Source of the DNA: JBEHWX01 sp048498995
GTDB lineage: Bacteria; Bacteroidota; Ignavibacteria; OLB7
Length of the DNA: 62,136 nucleotides
Direction of reading: 5' to 3'
NCBI GenBank assembly: GCA_048498995.1
Contig: JBEHWX010000025.1
Coordinates: 1 to 62,136, forward strand
The position numbers and the translations under genes were made by a program. The notes beneath the pieces were generated by a model. It was given only the letters and a program-made list of their open reading frames with translations. It was not told where the DNA came from and made no database searches. Each line of letters starts with the position of its first letter. Position 1 is the first letter of the stretch. Shown here in pieces: positions 26,681 to 34,933 of this stretch.

Positions 26681-27772
26681 TCAGGTCTTCAGGCGCGGGT
26701 CGGTGGCATCGCGCAGGCCATCGCCGATCAGGTTGTAGCTGACGACGGTGAGGAAGATCATCAGTCCCGGGAACACCGCCATCCACCAGTCGTTGATGTT
26801 CGAGGTGGCCTGGTTCAGCGCCGAGCCCCAGGTGACGATCGTGGCCGGCACGCCGAAGCCGAGGAACGACAGGGAGCTCTCCAGCAGAATCGCCCCGGCG
26901 ATGCCGAAGGCGACCGAGACGAACACCGGCGCCAGCGAGTTCGGCAGCACGTGCCGGAAGATGATCCGGCTGGAGCCGAAGCCGAGCGAGTTGGCCGCGG
27001 TCACGTACTCCATGTTTCTGACCCGCAGGATCTCGCCGCGCACCAGACGCGCGATCCCCATCCACCCTGTCACGCCGATTACCAGCATCACCAGCCAGAT
27101 GTTCGCGTCGAAGAAGGAGACAATCACGATGATCAGGAAGAAGGTCGGGAAGTTCAGGAAGAGCTCGATGACGCGGGAGATCAGGATATCCGTCCACCCG
27201 CCGAAGTAGCCGGCCAGCGCGCCGAGAATCACCCCGATGATCGCCGCCAGCCCCATCGACACGAAGCCGATCGAGAGCGAGATCCGGGAGCCGTGAATCA
27301 GGCCGGCCAATACGTCGTGCCCGAGCTGATCGGTGCCCAGGTAATGATCGCTGCCGGACTCGAACGGCTTGACCGCCGAGGCGAGAATGTCGGTGCCGTT
27401 GCCGGTATAGGGAATCGGCGGGAAGACCTTCCAATCGTAGTTCAGCGCCTTCCAGTCGGCGTTGGCCAGCTCGCGGCTGTAGCTGCCGACGCCGAGCCCG
27501 ACCAGGTAATCCCTGACCACCGGGACCAGCACCTCCCCTTTGTACTTGCAGACGATCGGCTTGTCGTTGGCCAGGAAGTCCGCGAAGATCGCGATGAAGA
27601 ACATGAAGCAGATGAAGTAGAGCCCCATCATCGCCAGCGAGTTCTTCTTGTACTGCCGGCGAACCAGGCTCCAGTAGCTCTGATCGTTCTTCTTCTTCTC
27701 GGTGACGGCGCCCGCGTCGACGCCGTCGGCCTGCGGGCCGGAGTGGACCTGTGTTGACGTTTCTATCGCCAT
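26681..27772 (-). CDS. Oligopeptide/dipeptide ABC transporter permease, OppC-like
   Basis: The 363-residue inner-membrane permease has the OppC N-terminal extension, the conserved HYLGTDQLGHDVLAGLIHGSR region at about 203-223, the EAA loop VTAANSLGFGSSRIIFRHVLPNS, and the C-terminal LLESSLSFLGFGVP and DPRLK tail. It follows the OppB-like gene by 131 bases and ends 18 bases beyond the repeat island. It should pair with the OppB-like permease to import peptides delivered by the binding lipoprotein upstream. No OppD/OppF ATPase gene is present in the window. Confidence 0.92.
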   Translation of the reverse strand: MAIETSTQVHSGPQADGVDAGAVTEKKKNDQSYWSLVRRQYKKNSLAMMGLYFICFMFFIAIFADFLANDKPIVCKYKGEVLVPVVRDYLVGLGVGSYSRELANADWKALNYDWKVFPPIPYTGNGTDILASAVKPFESGSDHYLGTDQLGHDVLAGLIHGSRISLSIGFVSMGLAAIIGVILGALAGYFGGWTDILISRVIELFLNFPTFFLIIVIVSFFDANIWLVMLVIGVTGWMGIARLVRGEILRVRNMEYVTAANSLGFGSSRIIFRHVLPNSLAPVFVSVAFGIAGAILLESSLSFLGFGVPATIVTWGSALNQATSNINDWWMAVFPGLMIFLTVVSYNLIGDGLRDATDPRLKT

Positions 27773-27903
27773 GAAGAGTTCGTGATTGCCATGTTGGACG
27801 TTCCGTGAACCGCCGGCGTCGAGGCCGGCTCTCCCTCAATGGCCGGCGGAGCGAGGCTCCACGCCGGACCGGACCGCGCGCGGCCGTGCCAGCGGCCGAG
27901 GTA

Positions 27904-28920
27904 TCACCCGGACGACTTGCGGGAGAACGCGATCCGGGGATCGACCACGGAGTACATGATATCGGCCAGGAGCACGCCGAGCATCGTCAGCACCGCCGTC
28001 AGCGTCAGCTCCGCCATGATGATCGGATAGTCGCGCTCGAGCAGCGCCTGGAAGGCCAGCAGTCCGATGCCGGGGATCGAGAAGATCTTCTCCACCACGA
28101 TCGACCCGCCGATCAGTCCCGGAAGGAGTCCGGCCAGCAGCGTGATGATCGGGATCAGGGAGTTGCGCAGGGCATGCTTGTAGACCACCGTCCTCTCGGC
28201 GAGCCCCTTGGCGCGCGCCGTTCGGATGTAGTCCTGGCGGACGGTCTCGAGCATGGCTCCGCGCATCTGCCGGGAGATGAACGCGAAGCTGCCGTAGGTA
28301 TAGATGATCATCGGCAGCGCCAGGTGCCAACTGATGTCGGCCGCCTTCTGCCAGAAGGACCAGGTCTCGGAGTAATCGATCGAATAGAGGTTCGACGCCG
28401 GGAAGATGCTCAGGTAATCGCCGCCGCCGAGGTAGATGATCGCCAGGGTGGCGATCCAGAACGACGGGAGCGAATAGAGCATGAACAGGAGCGTGGTCAT
28501 CACCTTATCCCCCGTGCTCCCCGGATGCGTGGCCGAGTGGATGCCGATCGGGATTGCGATGATATACGCCAGCACGATCGAGATCAGGCTCATCGCCAGG
28601 GTGATCGGGATCCGCTCGCCGATCTTCTCCATCACCGGCTTGTTGTCCTTGAACGACTTGCCGAAGTCCAGGGTGACCAAGTCACCCACCCAGCGGAAGT
28701 ACTGCTTCCAGACGGGCTCGTCCAGATGCCAGGCCTCGCGGATCTTCTTGATCGTCTCGGCGGTCACCTCGCGGTTGGCCTGCTGGTTCTCGCCGGCGAT
28801 GCCGGCCTTCAGCTCGGCCGGATCTCCGGGCGCCAGACGGCTGATCCCGAAGGTGACGATCGTGATGAGAATGAGCGTCGGAATGAACAGAAGGATACGC
28901 TGGAGAATGTATGTCGCCAT
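27904..28920 (-). CDS. Oligopeptide/dipeptide ABC transporter permease, OppB-like
   Basis: The 338-residue permease begins MATYILQRILLFIPTLILITIVTF, the standard OppB first helix, followed by RLAPGDPAE. The EAA loop is QDYIRTARAKGLAERTVVYKHALRNS and the end is IMYSVVDPRI. Six transmembrane segments can be traced. It lies between the binding-protein gene (188 bases upstream, with a hairpin in between) and the OppC-like gene. Confidence 0.93.
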   Translation of the reverse strand: MATYILQRILLFIPTLILITIVTFGISRLAPGDPAELKAGIAGENQQANREVTAETIKKIREAWHLDEPVWKQYFRWVGDLVTLDFGKSFKDNKPVMEKIGERIPITLAMSLISIVLAYIIAIPIGIHSATHPGSTGDKVMTTLLFMLYSLPSFWIATLAIIYLGGGDYLSIFPASNLYSIDYSETWSFWQKAADISWHLALPMIIYTYGSFAFISRQMRGAMLETVRQDYIRTARAKGLAERTVVYKHALRNSLIPIITLLAGLLPGLIGGSIVVEKIFSIPGIGLLAFQALLERDYPIIMAELTLTAVLTMLGVLLADIMYSVVDPRIAFSRKSSG

Positions 28921-29006
28921 CGATCTTGCGAATACTGACGGAAGTTCGGTCGGGCAGGGTCTTGATCAGACGCGTGAAGATACGGAAACGCACCGGCTTG
29001 ATGCTA

Positions 29007-29043
29007 GAGCGCCCCGTCATGCGTGTGGCACGACGGGGCGCTC
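29007..29043 (-). terminator. Hairpin between the binding protein and permease genes
   Basis: GAGCGCCCCGTC (29007-29018) and its exact complement (29032-29043) form a 12-bp stem with a 13-base loop. There is no T-run on the minus strand. In such a place it probably lowers permease expression or protects the 3' end of the binding-protein mRNA, a common arrangement in Opp operons. Confidence 0.5.
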
Positions 29044-29108
29044 AATGATTCGGACAGGTTCGATGGCGAGCCGACGACCGCGGGGGCGGCCGGCATGCCG
29101 GATCGCGA

Positions 29109-30923
29109 TCAGTTCATCGCGACCTGCTTGGTTCCCTTGTACTTCTGGGCCGAGAGTGGCACCCACCACCAGCCGGCATAGTAACACGGACGTGGGGCGA
29201 AGAACTGGACATCCTGGAAACGATCGCTGTAGGCGCCGGTGAAGCGCTCCGAGACCAGGAAGTTGTAGGGCTGATCATCATAGATGATCTTCTGCATCTC
29301 CTTGTAGGCGGCCAGACGCTTGTTCCAGTCGAACTCGGTCCGGTTGGACTCGATCAGCTGATCGAGACGCTCGTTCTTGTAGAACCCGAAGTTCGAGCCC
29401 CCCTGTTCGGAGGACTTCGAATGCCAGATCTGATAGAGGTCTCCCTCGACAGGATCCGTTGCCCAGGCTCCGATGAACGCATCGAAATCGTGGCTACGCT
29501 GACGCTGCAAGAAGGTGGCCCATTCGAGTTCGGTGGTCTTGGCGTCGATGCCGAGCTTTTTGAGCGCGTCGACGAAGACAAGCGCGATCTGCTTGCGCGA
29601 CTGGTTGCCGGAGTTCAGCTGAATGGTGAAGCGGAAATCGGTCTTCTTGCCATCGATCACCTTGTCGAGAATGCCGTCGCCGTCGCTGTCGATCCAGCCA
29701 GCCTGTGCCAGGAGCTGCTTGGCCTTCTCCAGATCATACTTGATGATGGGGAGGGTCGTGTCCGCCTCCTTACTCATGTAGAAGATCGGCGACTGCACCG
29801 GGCGGGCCATGCCGAAGTAGATCTTCTGGATGATCGCGTCGCGGTTGATCGCGTGAGCCAGCGCCTGACGCACCAGCTTATCGTTGAACAGTGGTCGCTT
29901 CAGGTTATAGCCGATGTAGTTATAGCCTGGGAAGTCATACGCAGCGAGTCGCAAATGATTCTGCGAAAGACGATCCTTCTCGTTATTGTACTGGACCTTT
30001 TCCATACGAGGCATCACGTCGATCTCTCCCCCCTTGAGCGAGGTGAGCGCAGCGTTGTAATCGTTGATGGTACGCCAAATGATCTTGTCGGGATAGGCCT
30101 TGGCATAGGGACCGGACTTATCCCAGTAGTTCGGGTTGCGCCGGAGTACTACGCGATCGTTTCGACGGAATTCCTCAAAAATATAGGGTCCAGAGCCAAT
30201 GAGAAATTTCGGATCGAAACTCCTGTCGGTATTCCGCAGATAGTCCGCCATCTCATGCATCGCCGGGTTCTTGTTCGGGTCACCGGCGTTGAGCTCATCG
30301 AAGGTGAGCTTGTCGGAGACGTTCTTTGGATCGAGAATGTGCTTCGGCAATGCAGTAACACTTCCGGTAATGTCCGCGCCGAGGTAGTATGGCTCCGACA
30401 TCACGAAGCGAATCCGGTGAGGATCGTTGTCCACCATCTCCACTGACTTAACACGACCGAAATAGCCACGAGTCGGAGCTGCCTCAAAGATGTAGGTGTT
30501 CTTGATCGCCTTGACATAGAAGATGAAATCTTCCGCGGTCACTGGGTGGCCATCCGAGAACTTCGCTTCCGGCCTAATGTGGTACTCATAGCTCAGGTGG
30601 TCATCGGACATCTTCGGGAGCGAGTCAGCCAGTACGGGAATACGCGACAAATCAGGGGCAAGGGTCGTGAGCGTCTCGTAGATGTAAGGAGATTGGATCT
30701 CCTGCGCACCGGCATCCTGCGACGTTAGCGGGTTCAAAGTCTCCGGATCGGCCAGATCGTGCACCACGACCCAGTCACCCTGCACCGGAGGGCCGTCCGC
30801 CTTGGCGCTCGTGTTGGCGGCGCCCTCGGTGTTCTTGTTGCCACATCCGCCGGCGGCGACCGCGAGGACGGCGAGCATCCAGATCGATCCGGTGCGGCGG
30901 ACGAGCGATGAGATTCTCTTCAT
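29109..30923 (-). CDS. Peptide ABC transporter substrate-binding lipoprotein, OppA/SBP_bac_5
   Basis: The 604-residue product starts at 30923 (MKRISSLVRRTGSIWMLAVL) with a lipobox VAAGGC, so it is lipid-anchored; the longer frame to 31025 is arginine-rich and rejected. The SBP_bac_5 fold is recognised by LNPLTSQDAGAQEIQ near the N-terminus, FSDGHPVTAEDFIFYV, the GSGPYIFEEF motif, and LRLAAYDFPGYNYIGYNLKRPLF followed by VRQALAHAINRDAI. It delivers peptides to the downstream permeases. Part of the gene (about 29.9-30.6 kb) is visibly lower in GC than its surroundings. Confidence 0.92.
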   Translation of the reverse strand: MKRISSLVRRTGSIWMLAVLAVAAGGCGNKNTEGAANTSAKADGPPVQGDWVVVHDLADPETLNPLTSQDAGAQEIQSPYIYETLTTLAPDLSRIPVLADSLPKMSDDHLSYEYHIRPEAKFSDGHPVTAEDFIFYVKAIKNTYIFEAAPTRGYFGRVKSVEMVDNDPHRIRFVMSEPYYLGADITGSVTALPKHILDPKNVSDKLTFDELNAGDPNKNPAMHEMADYLRNTDRSFDPKFLIGSGPYIFEEFRRNDRVVLRRNPNYWDKSGPYAKAYPDKIIWRTINDYNAALTSLKGGEIDVMPRMEKVQYNNEKDRLSQNHLRLAAYDFPGYNYIGYNLKRPLFNDKLVRQALAHAINRDAIIQKIYFGMARPVQSPIFYMSKEADTTLPIIKYDLEKAKQLLAQAGWIDSDGDGILDKVIDGKKTDFRFTIQLNSGNQSRKQIALVFVDALKKLGIDAKTTELEWATFLQRQRSHDFDAFIGAWATDPVEGDLYQIWHSKSSEQGGSNFGFYKNERLDQLIESNRTEFDWNKRLAAYKEMQKIIYDDQPYNFLVSERFTGAYSDRFQDVQFFAPRPCYYAGWWWVPLSAQKYKGTKQVAMN

Positions 30924-31121
30924 GTTGGTTGAAATGGCTCTGACTTGATGTGCGGCATCTCCCCATGCGACCGGGGCGCGCCGACGAGAACGCCGGCGCA
31001 CGCAACGCGCAGGACATATCGACATGCCCTGGCCGTCGTCATCGGGGAGAGGCTGCTGTGGGTTGCCTTCGGATTACCTTCGGAGGCGGACGAAGTTACA
31101 CAAGCGAACGTTGATCGGCCA

Positions 31122-31138
31122 GAGGGAATAATTCCCTC
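31122..31138. repeat. Short perfect palindrome upstream of the binding-protein gene
   Basis: GAGGGAAT-A-ATTCCCTC is an 8-bp perfect inverted repeat in the 383-base spacer between the anti-sigma gene and the peptide-binding protein gene. It could be an operator for the binding-protein gene on the minus strand or a small terminator; nothing else was recognised in the spacer besides the 15-bp repeats. Confidence 0.35.
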
Positions 31139-31213
31139 CCCGACCGGCAAGTCGGACCGGCGGATCGGACCGGGTGGATCCGACCGCCCATTCCGTTCAG
31201 AGGGCTCGGCGCG

Positions 31214-31318
31214 GCGTTACCGCGATGGGCGTTACCGCGATGGGCGTTACCGCGATGGGCGTTACCGCGATGGGCGTTACCGCGATGGGCGTTACCGCGA
31301 TGGGCGTTACCGCCGCGG
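31214..31318. repeat. 15-bp tandem repeat, six full units and one partial
   Basis: The unit GCGTTACCGCGATGG is repeated without change from 31214 to 31303 and then diverges (GCGTTACCGCCGCGG). The unit length is a multiple of three, so all frames stay open or closed together. The last partial unit contains the TAA stop of the putative anti-sigma factor on the minus strand. In another minus-strand frame the repeats would read VTPIA. Confidence 0.95.
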
Positions 31319-31840
31319 TCCCCCGGTGGTCACCTCGGTCGGATGCACCTGACGATTCGGCGCCGGGCGAATGCCGGGGACGATCGGGTCCTCCGTCGGG
31401 GAAGCGGGAATCGCGGTCGGGATGGAAGTGTCGATCTGGACGGCGGTGTCGGACTGGATCAGCGGGGGGGCGATGCGGCGGACGTTGCGGCGGGCGTTGC
31501 GGGAACCGGCGGTAAGCGAGTCGTTGACGATCGGGCGGACGATCTGTTTCTGGTTGATCGGGGCCTGGTTGCCGTGATTGGTGACGAGCAGAATTCCCAG
31601 AAGCGCCGTCGCGGCAACGGTCGGAACGAGAACCCATTTAACGGCCGGTCGGCTGAATCGGGCCGGATTCGGGCGGTCGAGACGGGAATCGATGCGGGAG
31701 AGAAGATCCGCCGGCGCATCATGCGCCGGCAGATCCTTTAACATTCGAGCATACTGATCCCAGGAGGAAGGTGCTTCGGGTCGATCGTACTTAAAGTCGC
31801 TCATGTTTCTGATGACTGTGAAATACTCCTGAACGTTCAT
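31307..31840 (-). CDS. Putative anti-sigma factor, single-pass membrane protein
   Basis: The 177-residue product has a cytoplasmic part ending APADLLSRIDSRLDRP, a pattern often seen next to the membrane helix of anti-sigma factors, then one transmembrane helix (VKWVLVPTVAATALLGILLV, about 68-87) and a P/T-rich periplasmic tail. No zinc-binding HxxxCxxC motif is present. It lies 79 bases after the ECF sigma gene on the same strand, which is the main support for the call. Start is uncertain: Met at 31804 (MSDFKYDRPE) is an alternative; neither has a clear ribosome-binding site. The stop codon lies in the 15-bp repeat. Confidence 0.6.
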   Translation of the reverse strand: MNVQEYFTVIRNMSDFKYDRPEAPSSWDQYARMLKDLPAHDAPADLLSRIDSRLDRPNPARFSRPAVKWVLVPTVAATALLGILLVTNHGNQAPINQKQIVRPIVNDSLTAGSRNARRNVRRIAPPLIQSDTAVQIDTSIPTAIPASPTEDPIVPGIRPAPNRQVHPTEVTTGGPRR

Positions 31841-31919
31841 CGAACGGCCGCACGCACGGCTCGCCGCCTGAGTGGATCGATACCGGGCCGGAGGTCGGCA
31901 CCGGGGTGATCACCGGGGT

Positions 31920-32732
31920 TTACCGCTGCTCGTCATATCCGAGCTCGGCCATCGCCTTGCGGAATGCCTCCCGCGCGTCGAAGACCCGCTTGCGAATCGC
32001 GCCGGGCTTGGCGCTCCATCCGAGGATCTCGGCGATCTCCTCGTTCTCGAATCCCTCCACGTCGCGCAGCATCACGATCTCGCGATGCTGTGCCGACAGG
32101 CGCGCCAGCGCCCGCTCGACCATCGCGGCCACGATTCTGCCGTCGGCCACCGCGTCGGGATCGGAGAACGTCCGCTGGGGAGCTTCGTACTCCTCCCCGT
32201 TGCGTCGCTCGGCCATCGCGGTCAGCGAGCGGACCACGGCGCGGACTTTCCGGCGCCGGATCTCGCTCAGCGCCTTGCGCCGGGCGATGGTGAACAGCCA
32301 GGTGGAGAACCGATGGATCGGCTGGTATCCCTCGCGCCGCTCGTAGAGCGACAGCCAGGTCTCCTGCACGATATCCTCGGCGCTCTCGGCGTCACCGACG
32401 ATCCGATGGATGTAATTGTAGAGCTTGCCGTTATAGAGAGCGAACAGACGATGGAGCGCGGCGCGGTTCCCCCGCTTCAGCTCCAGCATCAGCTCGTTCC
32501 CCCGATCGAGGATCTCGCCGGTGTGGCCCTCGCCCGTGCCCTGCTCGGGTGCTCCCTCCAGGGGACGTCCCTCTTCGGACACGCGCCGCCGATCGCCGCC
32601 GCCACGCGACTCCCCCGCCGCCAGTACTCCCAGCGGATCCGTCTGCCTCAACGTATATGACAGCAACGATCCTTCCCCCGGCTGTTCCATTCGATCACGT
32701 GCGAATTGTTCTCGTTCCTGTTCCACTCCCAC
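31920..32732 (-). CDS. ECF-type RNA polymerase sigma factor
   Basis: Sigma region 2 is clear (LFALYNGKLYNYIHRIVGD, then AEDIVQETWLSLYER), as is region 4 (LARLSAQHREIVMLRDVEGF, then EEIAEILGWSAKPGAIRKRV). The linker is long and charged. The GTG start at 32732 gives 270 residues with about 80 extra N-terminal residues rich in G, E and R; the real start could be downstream, for example the Met at 32690. It is co-directional with the putative membrane anti-sigma factor and probably controls an envelope or stress response. Confidence 0.88.
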   Translation of the reverse strand: MGVEQEREQFARDRMEQPGEGSLLSYTLRQTDPLGVLAAGESRGGGDRRRVSEEGRPLEGAPEQGTGEGHTGEILDRGNELMLELKRGNRAALHRLFALYNGKLYNYIHRIVGDAESAEDIVQETWLSLYERREGYQPIHRFSTWLFTIARRKALSEIRRRKVRAVVRSLTAMAERRNGEEYEAPQRTFSDPDAVADGRIVAAMVERALARLSAQHREIVMLRDVEGFENEEIAEILGWSAKPGAIRKRVFDAREAFRKAMAELGYDEQR

Positions 32733-32846
32733 ACCACCTGCGTGTTACAGTACAATCTCAACTGACCGGATCTCGACGATGAGCCGCCTGGCTCCAGCGG
32801 CCCTCGCGTCGAGAAACGACAACGGCCCGCCACGCGTGTTGAGCGG

Positions 32847-32877
32847 CAAAGATACTCCGCACGCGGGGAAGACCGAA
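32847..32877 (-). promoter_or_regulatory. Promoter of the ECF sigma gene
   Basis: On the minus strand TATCTTTG occupies 32854-32847, an exact TAnnTTTG -7 element. TTCG at 32877-32874 lies 19 bases upstream. The element is the same as the rpmH one, so the sigma gene appears to be read by the housekeeping polymerase. Confidence 0.55.
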
Positions 32878-32957
32878 GTGTTCCGGAAGTTGCTATGGTC
32901 CTGGGGAGAGACGGCGAGGACGGCTGTCGGGCGGCCGGAAAGGTCGGCCGCGATCGA

Positions 32958-33047
32958 TCAGCCGGTAACGATCTGGACGAGGGCCGCGATCATGGTGAGC
33001 CAGAGGAGAGCGTAGGAGAAGCGACGCACGGACTCGATACCTTGCAT
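32958..33047 (-). CDS. Possible 29-residue single-helix membrane peptide
   Basis: MQGIESVRRFSYALLWLTMI begins a peptide whose last 20 residues form a hydrophobic helix ending in VTG. GAGG is six bases upstream of the ATG and a -7-like TAATTTCG lies at 33228-33221. No family is recognised. It occupies an otherwise gene-free 540-base gap between the sigma factor and hprK. Small size means chance cannot be excluded. Confidence 0.35.
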   Translation of the reverse strand: MQGIESVRRFSYALLWLTMIAALVQIVTG

Positions 33048-33274
33048 GGTAGGCCTCGAAGCGTTGGTTGAGGTTGGAGATGTGCCGATCCCACTGCCGA
33101 GGCGCCCTCCTTCACCGGACCCGGGGCGCCCGCCTGGAGCGCGATCGCGCATGTATGCCCACGCTTCGAGAACGTTCGATGCCACGCCGAGGTTAGTCGC
33201 CCCCTCCCCAATATGCCGCGCGAAATTATACTCCGCGATACAAAGGAAGGGGAAAGGCGTCCCGACTTAAAGTG

Positions 33275-34300
33275 CTACTCGAAATCGTGCTCAAAATATG
33301 GCGTCGACCGGTTACCGGAGGAGCCTGAACGTGAGGAGTTGCGCGCGATTGCGCTCGTGAGCTTGTCGGCAAAGACCTTCGCGGCGTTATAGCCGTAGTG
33401 CTTCAAAAGATAGTTCAACGCGATGACTTCTGCTATAACGGTGATGTTTTTTCCGGGAAATATCGGAAGTCGTACATAAGGTATCTCCACCCCGAGAAGC
33501 TCCGCGGTGGAGTCGTCCAGACCGGTGCGGGTGTAGTCGGCCGTTGGATCCCAGTCCTCCAGCTCCACCACCAGCTCGACCCGTTTCTGGAAGCGGATGG
33601 CGCGGATGCCGAACATCTGGCGGATATCGAGCAGCCCCAGGCCACGCACCTCCATGAAGTGCTGCACCAGGTCGGTCCCGGAGCCGATCAGGATCCCCTC
33701 CCCCTTTCGGGTCACCATCACGATATCGTCGGCCACCAGCCGGTGCCCCCTCTCGACCAGGTCGAGCGCCACCTCGCTCTTGCCGATGCCGCTCCGGCCA
33801 ATGAAGAGGAGGCCGATGCCGTAGACGTCGACGAACGCGCCATGCACCGGCGAGTAGGGAGCGAACTGATCGTCGAGGAAGTCGCCGAGGAAATAGACCG
33901 CCTTGGTGGTCTCGTACGGGGTGCTGAAGACGCCGATGCCGGCATTGGTGGCGATCTGCAGCAGCTCCGGCTCGAGCTCGTTCCCGGTGGTGATCATCAG
34001 GCAGGGGACGTCGAAGCCGAGAAGGGTTCTGAAGGCTTCCAGACGCCGCTCGCGCGGCAGGCTCTTCAGGTAGTACATCTCGGTGTTGCCGAGCACCTGC
34101 ACCCGATGGAAGCTGAAGAGCTTGGTATAGCCGGTCAGCGCCAGCTGCGGACGGTGCAGGTTCTTGTCGGTCACCAGCTTGTCGCGCCCGACTCCGTCGT
34201 TGAGCGGGCGGAGCTGGAAGCGGTCGCGGCACTCGTCGGCGAGAAATCCGACGGTGATGCTCTTCTTGTGGATCTCCTGGATGTTGCGCAAGACGCTCAT
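33275..34300 (-). CDS. hprK: HPr kinase/phosphorylase
   Basis: HprK phosphorylates HPr on serine and reverses this, linking carbon status to regulation. The start at 34300 (MSVLRNIQEIHKKSITV) gives 341 residues; the frame further upstream is low-complexity. The N-terminal domain is followed by the catalytic-His region VHGAFVDVYG (His153), Walker A GRSGIGKS at 168-175, LVADDIVMV, and the family signature EVRGLGLLDI at 217-226. It follows hpf in the xerC-hpf-hprK series. HPr itself and PTS genes are not in the window. Confidence 0.94.
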   Translation of the reverse strand: MSVLRNIQEIHKKSITVGFLADECRDRFQLRPLNDGVGRDKLVTDKNLHRPQLALTGYTKLFSFHRVQVLGNTEMYYLKSLPRERRLEAFRTLLGFDVPCLMITTGNELEPELLQIATNAGIGVFSTPYETTKAVYFLGDFLDDQFAPYSPVHGAFVDVYGIGLLFIGRSGIGKSEVALDLVERGHRLVADDIVMVTRKGEGILIGSGTDLVQHFMEVRGLGLLDIRQMFGIRAIRFQKRVELVVELEDWDPTADYTRTGLDDSTAELLGVEIPYVRLPIFPGKNITVIAEVIALNYLLKHYGYNAAKVFADKLTSAIARNSSRSGSSGNRSTPYFEHDFE

Positions 34301-34554
34301 GGAGCTTCGGTCCTGATGTCGAGTGGATCGGGTTCGGGTGTCGTGCCGTCGGCTGGCCGGCCGCCTCCGGAGGTGTCGGGACCTCGGCGTATGCCGGTTC
34401 CGTTCGGGAGGCCCGCCCTCGGGCGTGGCCCGCGCCTCGGGCGTGGTCGGCGTCATCGTGGCGAAGCCTGGTCGCGCCGCGCGGACGTCGACCAGGCTTC
34501 ACCGATGTATCGTGAAATCCCGCGCCTGGGCCGGGTGGCTCCGGCGCGATCGGC

Positions 34555-34914
34555 TCAGATCTCGTCGGAAGCGATCTCCTCCTCTTCGGAGGTGATCTCC
34601 GGGCGTTCGTGCGGATGCTGCCCCTGGTGGAGCTTGCTCTTGTACCTGGTCAACTGCCGCTCGAGCTTGTCGACGCAGGCAGTGATGCTCTTCATGAAAT
34701 CGTCGGTCATCTCCTTGGCGAACAGCTTCTCGCGATAGACCGAGAGGACCACCTCGGCCATCTTGTTGTCGCCGGCGGTCGCCAGCTCGTCGAGGACCAC
34801 CTCGGCGGTGACGATACCGTCATAGAACTGCGTCAGTCCCTGAATCGAGCTCTCGGCGAACTGCTGGAGCTGCGTCGGCGCCTTGAAATGACGCGCCGTG
34901 AATGTGATAATCAT
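34555..34914 (-). CDS. hpf: Ribosome hibernation-promoting factor (short HPF/RaiA family)
   Basis: The 119-residue protein has the S30AE/YfiA pattern: MIITFTARHFKAPTQLQQFAE, then EVVLSVYREKLFAKEMTDDFMKSIT and AVDKLERQL-like C-terminal helix, with an acidic tail. It lacks the C-terminal dimerisation domain of long HPF. It binds the 30S decoding region during stasis. GGGAGTAGGAC precedes the ATG. The linkage xerC-hpf is common in Bacteroidota. Confidence 0.92.
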   Translation of the reverse strand: MIITFTARHFKAPTQLQQFAESSIQGLTQFYDGIVTAEVVLDELATAGDNKMAEVVLSVYREKLFAKEMTDDFMKSITACVDKLERQLTRYKSKLHQGQHPHERPEITSEEEEIASDEI

Positions 34915-34933
34915 GTCCTACTCCCTTGAATAA

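Noticed and set aside
31214..31318. CRISPR array
   Set aside because: The 15-bp units are directly adjacent with no spacers and there are no cas genes; it is a minisatellite.
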